Positions 1 to 12,700 are shown, counted from the stretch's first letter. The stretch: DNA of 64,000 bases from Ashinkailepas kermadecensis (GCA_034440615.1 JAOTOM010004865.1:434001-498000), one strand, 5' to 3'. The notes: generated by a model from the sequence alone, not told the origin. Translations and numbers: made by a program.

Positions 1-2
1 TT

Positions 3-1754
3 CCCCAAATTTCTCCCCTTCTAAAATATTATCTTTATGCCGATGATTTGGCTATTTGGTGTACACACCCGTCGGCAGATTGGGCTAACCACTTCGTACA
101 ACTCGCCATGAATCACATTGATTCATGGTGCTCCCTCTGGGGGCTACAGATCTCCCCCGCCAAATCGGTCACTGTGCTCTTTTCTCGGCTTCCCAGACAC
201 ATCCCGCCAAGCAAACCCCTCCGCTTTCGCGATCAAATTATCCCCCTCCAAACCTCTTTCAAATATCTCGGAATTATCCTCGACAAAGGCCTTTATTTTA
301 GCCCCCACATCACCTATATTAAACAGCGCTGCGCTGTTCGACTAAATCTCCTGCGCTGCATCTCCGGTCGCGACTGGGGTGCAGACAGGACGACTCTTAC
401 CAAAATGTACATTGCACTGATTCGTTCAATCCTGGAATACAATGCGTTTATATTCGATAATATATCTCCATCACTCACCAAGTCACTGGAATGCACACAA
501 AACCACGCACTCCGCCTCATCACCGGAGCACACCGCACCACACCTATCACTAGCCTCCGGGGTGAGACCAACCTCCCTAGCCTACAACAACGCAGAACAC
601 TACAACTCGTCAGATACCACTTCAGTGCAACAACACAGCTAAATCACCCCTCCAATGTCGCATGGACTAAACTCTCGGTTCGGCGTTCCAAAAACAGAAA
701 TAAATACAGCATTGCCATTCATTTTAAGCAGGTTCTCACATCCACACTGAAATTTCCGGAGGTTACCCCTGACCGGGTTCCCCCCCCCCCCCTTCTCCCA
801 TTTTGGCACATGAAACACCCCAAACTCGAGTATCTCTTTCGGCAAAATAAAATCCTGCTCACGCCCATTGAAGTCCAAATTAAGTTTTTTGAATATCAAG
901 AGGCCCACCCACAACACACCTTATTTTACACTGACGGCTCACGTACCAGCAATGGTACGGGAGCCGCCTGGTGCGGTGGGCCAGACACTGGTCAAACCAA
1001 ATTAACACTTCACCATTCGGTATACACATCAGAACTAGTCGCCATATTCACCTGCCTCCAACACATCACTGCGCAACACATCACTACCCCTATTATAATA
1101 TGCATTGACTCACGATCCTCCGTGGACGCTCTCGCGGCACTACGCAACACCACGCACCCCACGCTCCACGCCATCCGACACCTATACAATGACAACCACG
1201 CACACCTTCAGCTCACCCTGCTCTGGATCCCCGGACATAGGGGTATCCCGGGAAATGAAGGGGTTGACGGTCTTGCCCTCGCGGCGATCGACCTCCCCGC
1301 CAACCACACAGCTCTGGTGCCCCCAGGGGATCTTCTATCCCTCACTAATAATTTATTTAAAACATATATTCAGGACTGCTGGTCACATAACACCACACAC
1401 CTACACGATATCAAGCCCACACTCTCCAGCTGGCCCTCCTCCAACCAGCACACACGTCTGAACGAGGTGACACTCGCCAGACTCTGCCTGGGACACACCA
1501 AACTGACACACGATTATATTTTTCATAGACCTCACCGCCATCCACTTTGTAACACATGTCACGTACGCCTTACCGTCACCCATATCCTACTTGACTGCCC
1601 AACATATGCTCCTCACCGTCGCTACATCATCCAGTATTTCACAAAGATCCACTCACAACTTTCGCTTCGAGCTCTCCTCGGGAGTGACCACCCGGCACTC
1701 CTCGAGTTACTTTTCCGTTTCCTGCAAGACACTAAACTTTCCGAACAGATATAA
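3..1754 (+). CDS. LINE ORF2, C-terminal part: reverse transcriptase end plus RNase H (Jockey/I group), cut by window edge
   Basis: The frame is open from base 3 to the TAA ending at 1754, about 583 residues with no internal stop. It begins inside the reverse transcriptase domain: the catalytic box YADD is at 36-47. A thumb region with FKYLGI follows. A type I RNase H domain covers about 915-1300, with the four acidic sites present: Asp in YTDGS (933-935), Glu in SELVAI (1032-1034), Asp in IDSRSS (1107-1109) and Asp after the PGHRG box (1266-1268). A Cys/His cluster of the pattern C-x2-C-x9-H-x4-C lies near 1548-1604, as is usual at the end of Jockey- and I-group ORF2 proteins. The protein would copy element RNA into the genome by target-primed reverse transcription. 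The endonuclease and finger domains lie off the left edge. Clade assignment (Jockey versus I/R1) is inferred from the RNase H and the Cys/His tail. Confidence 0.92.
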   Translation, partial: PQISPLLKYYLYADDLAIWCTHPSADWANHFVQLAMNHIDSWCSLWGLQISPAKSVTVLFSRLPRHIPPSKPLRFRDQIIPLQTSFKYLGIILDKGLYFSPHITYIKQRCAVRLNLLRCISGRDWGADRTTLTKMYIALIRSILEYNAFIFDNISPSLTKSLECTQNHALRLITGAHRTTPITSLRGETNLPSLQQRRTLQLVRYHFSATTQLNHPSNVAWTKLSVRRSKNRNKYSIAIHFKQVLTSTLKFPEVTPDRVPPPPLLPFWHMKHPKLEYLFRQNKILLTPIEVQIKFFEYQEAHPQHTLFYTDGSRTSNGTGAAWCGGPDTGQTKLTLHHSVYTSELVAIFTCLQHITAQHITTPIIICIDSRSSVDALAALRNTTHPTLHAIRHLYNDNHAHLQLTLLWIPGHRGIPGNEGVDGLALAAIDLPANHTALVPPGDLLSLTNNLFKTYIQDCWSHNTTHLHDIKPTLSSWPSSNQHTRLNEVTLARLCLGHTKLTHDYIFHRPHRHPLCNTCHVRLTVTHILLDCPTYAPHRRYIIQYFTKIHSQLSLRALLGSDHPALLELLFRFLQDTKLSEQI

Positions 1755-2421
1755 AGCCTCCGTTACATTTCCTGATTCAAGCTAACCTGATGACGGTTAT
1801 ATGACACGTGCCACACTCCGTACTGGCTGTATGACTCCGCTCCACATCTCTTCCTCACCGACGTCGCAAAACACATACATATAGGTTATCTCACACTAGG
1901 TAGACAGGATCCGATCCAATTTGGCTAATACGGACGGACTTCCTTTTAAATTGCGCTTGGTTTCTTACCTACGGGTTTTCCAAGCAGCTTGGTTTTCCCC
2001 TTTTAGGGATTTCCAAGCTTTAACTTACAACATACACCTACACATACAAGGTCGGGCCTGAATCCCACGACTCGCTCTGGGTGACAGGCCTCCGCTTCGC
2101 CAGCCAGGTCGCAGGTGGGCAGCGGAGCCTCTCCGTAGGCTGTGAAGCTGCCCACCCTCCAAATGTCCTTCCAGTGTTATGAGTGACTGTATGTATGTAT
2201 GTCTGCACATGTACCTGTATGACATGCGTGTATCGTCTCTACGCCATGTTTCTTGTTTGACGGCGTCTCTCCTTTCTTGACTAGTTGATATAACCGGATG
2301 TCACATAAGCCGGATTAACGTAATTCCTTCTTTAACGTAGCAATCTCTAGCAGATGGCACTTTGCCTCCGCTAAAGATTTAGGGAAAAAAAGAGAAAAAA
2401 AGAGAAAAAAAAGAGAGAAAA
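1755..2421 (+). mobile_element. 3' untranslated region and A-rich tail of the LINE at the window start
   Basis: No coding frame continues past 1754. The stretch ends in an A-rich tail (about 2385-2421, runs of A broken by single G), which is where a LINE of this type should stop. The tail follows a short AT-poor block around 2345-2385. The boundary is inferred from the tail; no target-site duplication can be checked because the 5' end is outside the window. Confidence 0.6.
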
Positions 2422-2726
2422 TATGCTGTCTATCATGATGATTGGGTAGGAATGAAGAAAAAGCAACGAGGCCAGCCAGAACCTCGTAAAATCAAAGATG
2501 ACATATTAAACGATGAATAATATATTTGTCGATTCCCCACGGCTCTAGGGAACTTGCGTAGGTGTAGCTATCTACTCGCTACCCTTCCAGAAGCATCAGT
2601 TATTTTGAGTTTCGCCAATATTTTATCAACTTGACCTGGTCTCCCCTACTCTGTTGAATGTTCACAAGGCACACAACATCAGCCAGTAACATGAGTCCTG
2701 CCGTGCTGCGGCCTCCGTCGGAGGGG

Positions 2727-2899
2727 ACGCAGACATTCTAAGGTATGTGCAGCGGTGACCATTCGTGTCCTCCACGTGAAGGGTGTATACTTCCGATACG
2801 TCCGGTACGGAGGGGCACGCAGACATTCTAAGGTATGTGCAGCGGTGACCATTCGTGTCCTCCACGTGAAGGGTGTATACTTCCGATACGTCCGGTACG
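2727..2899. repeat. Tandem duplication, 90-bp unit, nearly two copies
   Basis: Copy one runs 2727-2816 and copy two 2817-2899. They read as identical over the shared part, so the duplication is recent. A 136-residue minus-strand frame crosses it with a repeated 30-residue block because 90 is a multiple of three. I do not take that frame as a gene. Confidence 0.9.
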
Positions 2900-5800
2900 A
2901 ACAGCTTGCGATGACGTGTTGGGCCTTGCCCGCACCGTTCTTCCCGTGGGTAGCAGAGCGCCCGTTCGACCCCCCCAACAGACTGCGCCGACCAAACATT
3001 CGCCGGCGACCAATCGACCATGCGGCCAGTCCCCAGGCCTTCGCGGACCGACACAGCCAATGTCGCCGGCACAGATGGAAATCTCAGACTGGGAAACGTC
3101 TCCTAGGCATGTGGGAGCACGTGGAAGGTTGCGCAGCGCTCGTGTGCTACTTGCTCCAAACATATTTGCATGGCAGGGAGTGGTTGCGAATCTCCCGCAA
3201 CATTACCCCCGATGAGCGTGCTCTTTGATACAGTGTTCTCCAACAGCGACGTCGCGACGAGAAGTTCGACTTGTACTGCAAATACTGTCACACGTTCGTT
3301 GGGATGGTGGATACGTAGGTAATTAGTGGCACAGGGAGATTATAATTTGTCAGCCAGCCACCAGGAGGTACCTCGAATGGGCGATTTTGACTGCAAAATC
3401 GGTTGAATGGAGGGAATGGGGTGCAAATGAGCCTTTCCGAAAGGGCGCCTCTCCCGGCCAGAAGGGTGTTACCTTGCCATGGGAGGACATATGCCCCAGG
3501 ACCTTCTCCTCCTGTATCCACCCCTGCCAGAGACCTACTCTGTGTACCTACAAAGTTACATTAAGGATGCTACACCAGTAATGTCTTTCCAACTTTATCT
3601 TATTTCAATATCCGACAATGGTACTATTGACTGCTAAAGCTACACAGAAGCACCCGAAATGCTTGCGTACTCAGACTACACCATCTCCTCGCTAAATTCA
3701 ACGGTGGTACCACCGTGCACTATGTGGCGAGCGCGAACTCACGACGTGCATCGAAGTACCAATCGGATACCAAAAGTCAGTTTTGCCACCTGTCATATGC
3801 CGCTCTCCCTAGTGTTTAACAATTTTTCCAGCCTACGTTGTAGCGTAAAGCGCCGCCATTCAAGATGCATATTACTACCACAAACAGGTAGATATAGGGG
3901 GAGTGCTGGGGGATGTGTCCCCCTCCCACCCTACCCCCCTGGAAAAGTACCTCCTCTCTGACCTGGAAAAGGCGCTCCTCGGGTAAGACTCGAGTACATG
4001 CCCTCCCCGTTCAACGGATTTTCCGGCAAAAGACCGTTCAGCACCTTTCAGCGGAAAATGTGTCACTGTGAGTGCGCTTTTCATCCGAAGGCACACCTCC
4101 AGGGATTTCCGCAGCGACTCCCCTCCGAGATAATGGCACCCCACCACATTGCAGTGTGCCCTCCCCAATGAAGATTAATGGATCCTCCTCTGCTACCACA
4201 TTATCATTGAAATGACAAACACCATTTTCCTTCCGGTCTTTTGTTGACTAGTGACAAGATGTATTAGCAACATCCATCAACATATTTTCATTCAATGGGA
4301 TGCTGAAAGCAGAATATAAAAAACGGGCTATACAAACTTGACCAACTTCGAAAATGGTCCGCTTTTGGGTGACGGTGCCGCAATGAGGACATACACCTGG
4401 AATGGTAAGAAATGTTTCATGCAGATAATTCCGTTTGACTTTCCAATACCTAAGCAGGCAGAAATCGGCAACAACATTCTTTTCTAAACTTAAAATGTCT
4501 GTACATGTTTTGTCGCAGGCTGTCTGGGATGCATTTCAATGGGCCAAACAACTCAAGAGAATGAAAGGATCAACACCTTCTTGAATAGTGCATCCCATCT
4601 CGACCATCGTGCCAATCAGCTCGCGTCTTCCAGGCATGGTATCAATCAGATTTTGGGAAGGACTAGTCTTCTCTTTGTTGTTACCAGAGCGCGAAGTAAC
4701 ATTGTCAAATACTTACAAATTATCGAAGCTAATGCATGCAATTTGGTAAGCATCTTCAATGGTGTGAAGCATCCATTTTAACGCACTCGGATTGCTAATG
4801 GTCGCAAAAAGATTGTGTTACCAAGGAGTCTCGCATTTACGAGGTCGATCTGTTACCATCCAGGGAGGGTAAGAGGGTACTATTTGCACCTCTGCGCGTC
4901 CCACAGTCATTTTCCGGTGTGGATTGTCGACCACAGTCGGGGAAGACTACCCCTCTGCGACTTCAGACGGACCCTACATACGTACCCTACGTAGCCAGAA
5001 GACGAACGAACTGTTGGCACATGACGAGCGAGGATTGCTAGTTTCAGGTCTGTATAGGCAGATGCATCGTTTGGTCAGTGATGGGTTGCGTATTTACCAA
5101 TTGCGACACATAAGATGAGCCAGGTGTTTTGCGACACTGTTAATTTTAATCATGATGGCTAGCGATACAACTAAGTGTAAACATGCCAGTGTGGAGAAAT
5201 CATGCATGGGCCATAGAGAGCTGTGTTCCTCATTTACAAATGCAAGTTAACTTGACCATTGTGGGTGAACAGGATTTTCAGACGCTGAATAACAAACAAT
5301 GATAGCGTTGCATTATTTGAGTCGGGCTATTTTGTTTTGCCAATTAAAGCACACGCAAGCATAATCGTCAGCATTGTTCCGCAGAGTCACAATTGTGTGC
5401 AATTGTGTGCAATTTGTAATTGTGTGCAAAACTTTGTTGTATAATCGGATGTGTCAGCTGTTCATGTCTGCCGGTCAGAGACAGTTCAACAATTCTGTTT
5501 GGATTGGGTGTGGATGACATTGGCAATCGCCGCGGTAATGTTAGCGGAGGTACCATCCCATTGATGACAGTAAAACGCAGCAGTTAATGGGTTGCTAGCT
5601 ACGAGGATCCCGATACATACACATTGTACAGAGTACACGCAAGCAAAAAATATTGACTGTTAATCATCTCTGGACATCCTTGCAATGTGCACAGTTGCTC
5701 TAATGGTTATTATTTTCTTCCTCAAAACTATTGGGATGGCTCAAATCCGTATTGGGGTAGCTCATAAGAAAGTTGGAGTGGCTTGAGACATCCCAAAAGT

Positions 5801-5990
5801 ATACAACACGAAACCATTAGTACTGAGATGAGTGCCCAGAGCAAGCTACCCCTTAAGAAGGGTACTTGCGTTAGCTTGGGGGTGGGCTGCGAAACAATAT
5901 CCGCAAGGTACACCAACAATGGCTTTTGATACATGACAGCAATGGGCGGGAACATTTTCACAGACCGTCTGTGAGACATTCCCTAGCGTC
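2900..5990. other. No gene recognised; low-copy or degraded DNA
   Basis: Only short frames without recognisable domains are seen. Blocks at 3400-3480 and 3900-4150 share phrases such as a GGCGC core between purine runs with 48.4 kb, which suggests old non-autonomous elements. A small cluster of CAATTGTGTG-like words lies at 5390-5435. Confidence 0.5.
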
Positions 5991-6500
5991 ACCTACTCTC
6001 ACCATGCACCGACGCCACCGCCGTCTGGCGGGATGCGAGGGAATACACGCGCACGCTGGCCGTGCGGAGGCGGCGGCGGCGGAGACGGCGTCGGAAACGG
6101 CGCGGCGGCGGCCGACCGAACCGCCCGAGGCAGTCGGCTCCGGACGGCGGGCGGGTGCAGGTGGAGCCGCGGGCGGCCGCCGGCCGACACGGACGCCCAG
6201 CACGTGTGCTCGTGCTGCGGGGCCGGCCGCCCGGGCGCCGGTCCCGCCGCCAGCGGCTGGGCGGCCAGCGGCGACGGCCGGCCGGCTGGCAAGCCGCACC
6301 TGGCGTCCGCCACCCACCTGTCGGTGGAGCACGTCAGCGACCTCAACTACCCCAACCAGGACCCGCCGTGCCACTTCTGCGACGGCAACAAATCCGAGCC
6401 GATCCACGGCGAGAGCCGGCTGCGCATCGTGTCCGGAGGTGGGTGGCCCCCTAGGGCCGACGTACCTCCCCCTGCGGGGGAGGGGGGGGGGGGGATGGTT
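5990..6500 (+). promoter_or_regulatory. CpG island, possible 5' end of a host gene
   Basis: Base composition changes sharply here: the stretch is dominated by G and C with very many CG dinucleotides, while both flanks are AT-rich. A GC-rich island around a candidate coding exon with a splice donor fits a promoter-proximal region. No TATA box or initiator stands out. A G-run lies at 6479-6494. Confidence 0.5.
6033..6438 (+). CDS. Candidate host-gene exon (5' coding exon, unrecognised protein)
   Basis: I do not recognise the protein. One frame is open from an ATG at 6033. Its last 45 or so codons (about 6300-6438) use almost only G or C at the third position and give an ordinary mixed composition, including THLSVEHVSDLNYPNQDPP, then a Cys-x2-Cys pair (CHFC) and ESRLRIVSG. 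Codon 46 onward is far less biased in content than the low-complexity Gly/Arg/Ala start. The sequence GAG|GTGGGT at 6436-6444 is a good splice donor, and right after it the G-rich, non-coding-looking DNA begins. The start is uncertain: another ATG at 6004 opens a different, Arg/Ala-rich frame, which looks like a shadow. The exon could instead be internal, with its acceptor between 6150 and 6300. No partner exon was found downstream in this window, so the intron would have to be long. Confidence 0.45.
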
Positions 6501-8490
6501 ATATACTATAAATGACGGTAAAAGAATAACAACTTGAAATGGTTCTTTTCTATAAATGACGGTCCCATATGAACGTGTCTTCACGTGCGAGCATCAAATT
6601 AGATCATCATGCTTGTCGATCGTTGTATCATGACCATTAACTATCAATTATCGTTTGCATGCTCCATTAATGAAACAAATGTATGCAAGTAAATCAACCG
6701 CTTGCACACAGGAAAGGATGTCGGGTTACTTTGAACCCACTCTTCCATAAACTTAGCTACATAACGTTATGCGTCGATGCACCCATGCATCATACGGAGT
6801 GCACGAGTACTTTTGATTGGCGGTGTCTGTTGGACGCTGCAGGGATGCACCAAGTTGGTCCTGTATGACCCACCACAGTCGAGTTAGCTCTTACAGCTTT
6901 AGCTTTGATCATGTTATATTCAAATATAAAAAGATGATTTTGGTGGCACACTGGTGTGACATTTGATCTGTCTTTTGGTGCGTGTGTTGTCATTTATAAC
7001 CGCGTGAAAAGCGATGCACACATATGACAAATTTGAAGCCAAACTTTGCCATCAGTGGTGCCTTCAGTAGGAATTTTGATGGGGCTTCTGGTATATGGAC
7101 GAAAGCCAGCCTCCTCTCGCATGAAATGCATGTGATGCAGTTTTCTTTATTCCACTTCGTCAATGATGGGCTAACATAGGCGGAACATTGCTTACTTGCC
7201 CATCAGGGTAGCGGCCAGCAAACTGAATAATTCGTCAGCTCAGGAGACACTTCAATCTGACTAAATGACGAGAACAGAACGCATCCATCGCATCTTTCAA
7301 AATGTAGCACAATTTCAATTGAGATATTGAATAACCAATAGCATGCACCGATGCGAACGTTAAATCGGTAATTGGTAAATGCTTCACAGGGCCATAGGCC
7401 AGGGAACAGTTCCTTATTGGCGACAGTAAGTAACGAAGAACCACCTTCAATGAGCCGAGGCTGATTTCCATACTATTTTGATATGGTACGCGACCGAGCT
7501 GCGGAAAGCCATCCTCCTCATTTATACCCGGCGCCGCCGGGACCAGCCCTCTCGCGATATACGTCGAGCTTCAGCCGCCGCTGCAGGTCCAATTACACCA
7601 CTTAAATAATCCAACTGCGCTGACGTTAGTTTGTGTGGTGATTTTCAATGTGCTTGATTGGCTGTTACCCTGACGACTCCCGGTGACGACCTGAACATCC
7701 CAGACAACCGTTGGCGCAAATGGCACACGCCGTTGGTGCTGTTTCTTTTAGCGCAAGACGCCTGCCCGCCTGCGGCCCGCCGTTCTTACCGTCAAGTGCA
7801 GCTTCTTCTCAGTAGGGGAAAAGCTCCCTTCTCCCGCATCTCCCTCCATAGGGGAGAAAGGAAGACGGTGAAATGCCCTTGTTAGACGAGGGTAAACGCC
7901 CCACGGTTCTCTAAGATAACCCTAAATCTGCTCAAGGTATTGCTTTGAAAATTAGTGGACCTTCCATAATTTACGAGTACACATTGCTTCGACCAATTAA
8001 GTTCCAGTCCAATGAGGCCAAGGAGCTAGGGCAGGTTGGTCAGGTCACGCCCTCGTCTGTGTACAGTTCTTAGACACAAGTTAAAACATTTAGCATAAGG
8101 AAACGGCAAAGGATTTAGTCGGAAGTTAAATACAATGGGGTAGAAAAAAGGATGAACAAAGAATACAAAGCAAATGCAAAAATCACCTCGGGTACGATCA
8201 CTTGGTCAAGTAGCCATCTAAACTGGGAAGATTATTTTCATCATAATTTCGGCTTTAATGTTTCCTAGGCATCGCAATACAGATAATGGTACACGTGTCC
8301 TAGCATTTAGGCGTAGCCAATTGAAATTATATGCATCATATTCTGTGTCATAAATCATTGACGCATTATCTACCCAGCTCTATACAATATTGATTGGGCG
8401 CCATTTTGTCTGCTGGCGTTCTGGCCGGGAGCTAGCTGAATCCGTGCCAGCGCACATGACCATTGTGCGCTGGTATAATGCGGAATTACT
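6501..8490. other. No gene recognised
   Basis: AT-richer DNA downstream of the CpG island. No open frame has a recognisable domain or biased codon use, and no tandem array is seen. If the exon at 6033-6438 is real, this would be the start of its intron. Confidence 0.5.
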
Positions 8491-8494
8491 GAGG

Positions 8495-8690
8495 GTCTCT
8501 GGTAGCGCAGTTAGATAGAGCGCTGGCCTGCTCTGGTCTCCCCTGTCCTGGCGACACAGGGTTCGAGTCGCTTCGCGTGCTCGCATTTAGCCCCCGGCTG
8601 GGAGGGTCATTTGGCAGCTGGCCCAATATGGCCGGGGACGAGCTACCGGGCGGCCGTGTTGGTGCATTGACGGCACATTAAACTTTCGGT
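8495..8690 (+). mobile_element. tRNA-derived SINE
   Basis: An RNA polymerase III split promoter is visible: an A-box-like TAGCGCAGTTAGA at 8503-8515 and a B box GGTTCGAGTCG at 8560-8570, spaced as in a tRNA-derived head. The head does not fold as an intact tRNA and runs on into an unrelated body (about 8590-8690). Both ends are approximate, as no clear target-site duplication was found. It is non-autonomous and would depend on a LINE reverse transcriptase. Confidence 0.65.
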
Positions 8691-9499
8691 GAAAATTATG
8701 CCGTCGAACTGGAATTCATGGATCGGTTGGTGGGGCCAGGGTTCACGCAACAAGCTTTGCTTAGCAATGAGACACTGGTTCATAAAGCCACCCCAACAAG
8801 AACTCGGATAAAAAAAAATTAAAGGGAAAAAAACATGGGGAGCGGCTGGAAATCCCTTCCAAGGGACAGACATTCTTCGTCTGGTGCAATGTCTGGGCAT
8901 GGCCTGTTGCTGACTGGAAAATATTGTCTGCTTGGCAAACGTTAAATGTAACAGGAAGCTTTTCGTGGCTTAAGTTTAGTTTCGGAATATGGGTACATTG
9001 AAAAGAAAATAGACGAACCACTATCCATCATTGTTTCTTGTTAATTTCACCATGGTTGTTTTCCGCCAGCTGTTTGGGAAGTTGGAGACCCTCCTGTGGC
9101 AGTCCGACGGTCATGTTGATCAGCGCGTCCAGTTTCAGTATTGGTTTCGGGATGCATGTTGCCGTATACCATATAAGCACCGACTCATGGAGCATTCCAC
9201 GACACCAAAATACTATGCAGATGAAATAAGCTACTGTTCTAGCAGGGTACCAAATAGCAGATTCTTATTTGTTGACCCGTCTGTTCATTGCATTTTGTTC
9301 CATTGACATTCTGAAGTTTGAGTTGGAGAAAATGGCATCAACCTTGTATGATTACCACCCGAGGAAATGCAATTTTGTGAGTGTTGCTCGTACTGTGCAC
9401 CAGGCCCAAACTGCGTATATCAATGACTTACATCTCCCGCGATACATCCTGTGGAATATATGTGGTATATCTACATTATATTTCCGTCAAATCATGTTA
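8691..9499. other. No gene recognised
   Basis: Short frames only (up to 91 residues) with no domain I can name. Nothing repetitive stands out before the 111-bp duplication. Confidence 0.45.
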
Positions 9500-9723
9500 A
9501 AGGTGTCACACCGGACGCCCTTAATGTGTGCGATGACGCCCTGAAGGGCGACTGTAGGCAAGTTCGTTCCGCCTGGCAATGATGGTCTTGCGTTTGTCTC
9601 ACTCCGCGACAAGGTGTCACACCGGACGCCCTTAATGTGTGCGATGACGCCCTGAAGGGCGACTGTAGGCAAGTTCGTTCCGCCTGGCAATGATGGTCTT
9701 GCGTTTGTCTCACTCCGCGACAA
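9500..9723. repeat. Tandem duplication, 111-bp unit, two copies
   Basis: Copy one is 9500-9610 and copy two 9611-9723. They read as identical. Each unit contains a small hairpin, GCCCT-GA-AGGGC. Since 111 is a multiple of three, minus-strand frames repeat a 37-residue block across the pair; this is a by-product. Confidence 0.92.
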
Positions 9724-10900
9724 CTTGTTCACAAATGCAACAGCCGTTACTTGTCCTTGTGTTGACCGGGCTGACTGTTAAACAATACGACGACCACTTG
9801 GACAACAGCTACAACAGCCTCGCCAATCCAACAAAAGCATGCTCCATCGAGATTATTCCTCGAAATTTCAGCAGTCACCCGTGACGGACTACCGTCCAAC
9901 GTGTTCGCACGCGGAAGCGTCTCACCTCGTCGACCGTCCAGACCCGACTGCCTGACCAGAGCCAGTCGCGCACCACTCAGTCACACTGTCATGGATGTCA
10001 CAGTGGTGACACGGCGCAGTGACACAGCATCCGCCGACCGGCCGTCGCCGCCGGTGAGAACGGGAACTGACTTGGCATAACACCGCCGGCCACAGCCGAT
10101 AATCTAGGCGTCAAATGCCGATGTCAGCGCCGGCCGACAGGCGACGGCTTCCGCTCGGACCGTTCATGACTGCCCTCGACGAGTCCGATCGTTCATGACA
10201 GAACTCGACGAGTTCGGACACATTGGTGCCAAGCACATTTCGAAAGAGGGGTCCAAAGTTGACTTCGTTACACGGCACATTGGATTCGACGTGAACCTGG
10301 GAGATTATAATTTCACGCCCTCTGCGCTGAGACGGCTCTATTTTAAGCGCATTGGCTAGATTGCGCTATCGCATATCTTACACAACTAAGAAGCTTCTCA
10401 TTGAGGCCCCAGTCCTGTCCCATTTGCGATGTTGCTGCGAACGTCGTGGGGAGGCTGCTGTTCAGTCCAGGCAGAACCGCCCAAAAATGTGTCAACGTCG
10501 GCGCTCGCCTGGTACGTGGCGTGTCATACCGGAGGCATATCTCACCGGCAGTGGCTCAGTAGGCTGGCGGACGATGGACAAGGCATCCGCACACGGCCGA
10601 TTTGTCAACAACGTGCTGAATGTCAACGGAACCGGAACCACAGAGCCAGGTCGCGCTCCTTATAGTGGTCTCGGATGCGAACATCATGACACGAAATCAG
10701 CGAGATGAGGTGAGCGTGTGTGTGTGTGGGGGGGCGGCTGGCGGGTGCAACGGTCAACAGGCGAAGCCTAATTGGCAAAATGAGGGAGATGTGAACAGGA
10801 TGGCATGTGTGCAAATCGGTCCACGAACGAACGCTTTATCGGGAAGTGTTGATGGATCAGTTGGAGACGACACTTATGCGCAGCGAACTCGGCCTCCGCC
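9724..10900. other. No gene recognised; moderately GC-rich
   Basis: The block has more C and G than the DNA before it, but no frame shows a domain. The 118-residue plus frame at 10352-10708 lacks any family motif and is not called. Confidence 0.4.
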
Positions 10901-11492
10901 GTGGTTTTGAATGTTGACTGGAGTAGGACAAACACGACCAACAACGCCGAGAACAAAGAAACTCTCTCTCTCTCTCCCTCTCAATCAAGAAACAGAGAAT
11001 ACGAGGACGCCAGATTGGTCATTAAAACGCCCGGAAGCCTCAAACGCCACCTTAGAGGCCTCGACGCCACAGGCGCAGCAGCCTACGGCCAGCTTGCCAA
11101 CGTGCTGTCTTGTAGCACCGCGACAACACAAAAAGCTGGTGCAGCGCCGGAGGCGTGCCTAAGAAGCCGAGCCAACGCCATCTGGACAATCCCAAGGACA
11201 CCCTCGAGAAGACGCAACAACGCCATTTTGGCTACGTCAAGCCGCCATCTTGCAACCACACCCTCAGGTTCAACGGACCGAAGAACGCCAAACCAGCATA
11301 CCACCAGCGCTGTGTTACATAGTGCTACTTTTCCGACCATCTGCTCAACCATCTTTATTATTCGGCTACAGGTTGGTCCGGCGGTGCCGCTGCCACCCCC
11401 CCCCCTCCCCCCATCCCGCCGATATTTGTAAAGTGTGCACCCTTCTTTCCCAGCTCCAATGCCAAGCCTACGACCCACTACATTCACTCAAC

Positions 11493-12320
11493 ATGAACAC
11501 TGACAACTCGCCACACACTCCGACGGGTGATTTCTACCTCTGCCTCCGGGATGATGGGGAGCCCATGGGCTCCCTTGACCCCTGGTTGGTGGAGGCGGAG
11601 ATTGCCCGTTGGACACGGGCGCCCCTACACGCACGCTAAACTAAAACGGGAGCACTTTTGATCCAGGTCAACAACGCGAAAGACGCAGACATACTAACAC
11701 GCATCAAAAACACCACAGACACACCCATCACCATAACACCAGCCACACATCTCAACTCATCACAAGGTGTCATATACGCAAGCGAGCTGGTCCAGTTGGC
11801 GGAGGATTATCTGACTCGCAGGCTCCGCAGCCCGGGGATATCCTGCGTCTACAGGCCCCCCGCACCAACAGACAAACCAAACACACGCATCCTCATACTG
11901 ACTTTCAATACCAAACAGCAACCCACACACGTCAAAGCTGGCTACATCACATACAAAGTCACACCGGGGGCACCTCTCCCTCGACGCTGCTCTCTCTGTC
12001 AGGGATACGGCCACTCGAGGGGGGGGGGGAAGCTGCAAACACACAAATCCCACCTGCGCTTATTGTGCTGGCCCACACCACGCCAACACATGCAATAGCG
12101 ACACGTGGCAAAGCGTCGGATGCGGCGGAAGCCACGGCTTCCGGTACGGGGCCTGCCCTCGGTGAAAGAAAGAAAGAAAATTATCCGACTTATCCACTTA
12201 GAGGGCTGGGCCCCGTCGCGGGCAAAGGCGTGGGCCATCAGCCAGTACCCACCGCCCCCGCCAAGAACCGTCCACACAAACACACATACACACACATCTT
12301 ACACGGCTACCCACTAAAAC
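11493..12320 (+). pseudogene. LINE ORF1 (Gag-like, zinc-knuckle RNA-binding protein), broken
   Basis: The frame starting at the ATG at 11493 encodes an ORF1-type protein that would coat element RNA. A single in-frame TAA at 11637-11639 interrupts it, and the same frame continues to 12098 with the conserved middle part (HLNSSQGVIYASELVQLAE, then ISCVYR). The first CCHC knuckle starts at CSLCQGYGH, about 11991-12017. An eleven-G run at 12019-12029 then breaks the frame. In the next frame a second knuckle (CAYC) and a third Cys-rich block appear, and a further shift near 12155-12170 leads to a basic segment beginning VKERKKIIRLI. The order and spacing fit Jockey/R1/I-group ORF1. One stop and at least two shifts make it non-functional unless the homopolymer shift is a sequencing error. 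Confidence 0.78.
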
Positions 12321-12700
12321 CCACCTAATGCTCCAAAGAAACTCAGACAGACCCGACAATCATCATAAGGCCACAGCCCACAACTCAGAACACCGCACAA
12401 GCACAGGATCCACCTCCAATACCACACCGCGAAGGGCTCAAGCCATCACCCCTCTCACGCCCACAAGCACCACACGCACGGCGCAAAAACCACCACAACC
12501 AACTCGGACCAATCACAGACTCAGACGACGAATGCAACAACTCAGACAACACCCCATCCACTACCCAGGCATCTACAAAACGATCAACCAACAAAATAAA
12601 GATCACTTCCAAGAACAACAAACCAAACACCCGTGCCAAAACCGTCCGACACTAAACAACATCCGAACAACTCCTTCACCTACTCTTTCCCAACTCTGCC

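Noticed and set aside
2662..3228. Opposing frames with repeated 30-residue blocks
   Set aside because: The repetition comes from the 90-bp tandem duplication, and both strands are open.
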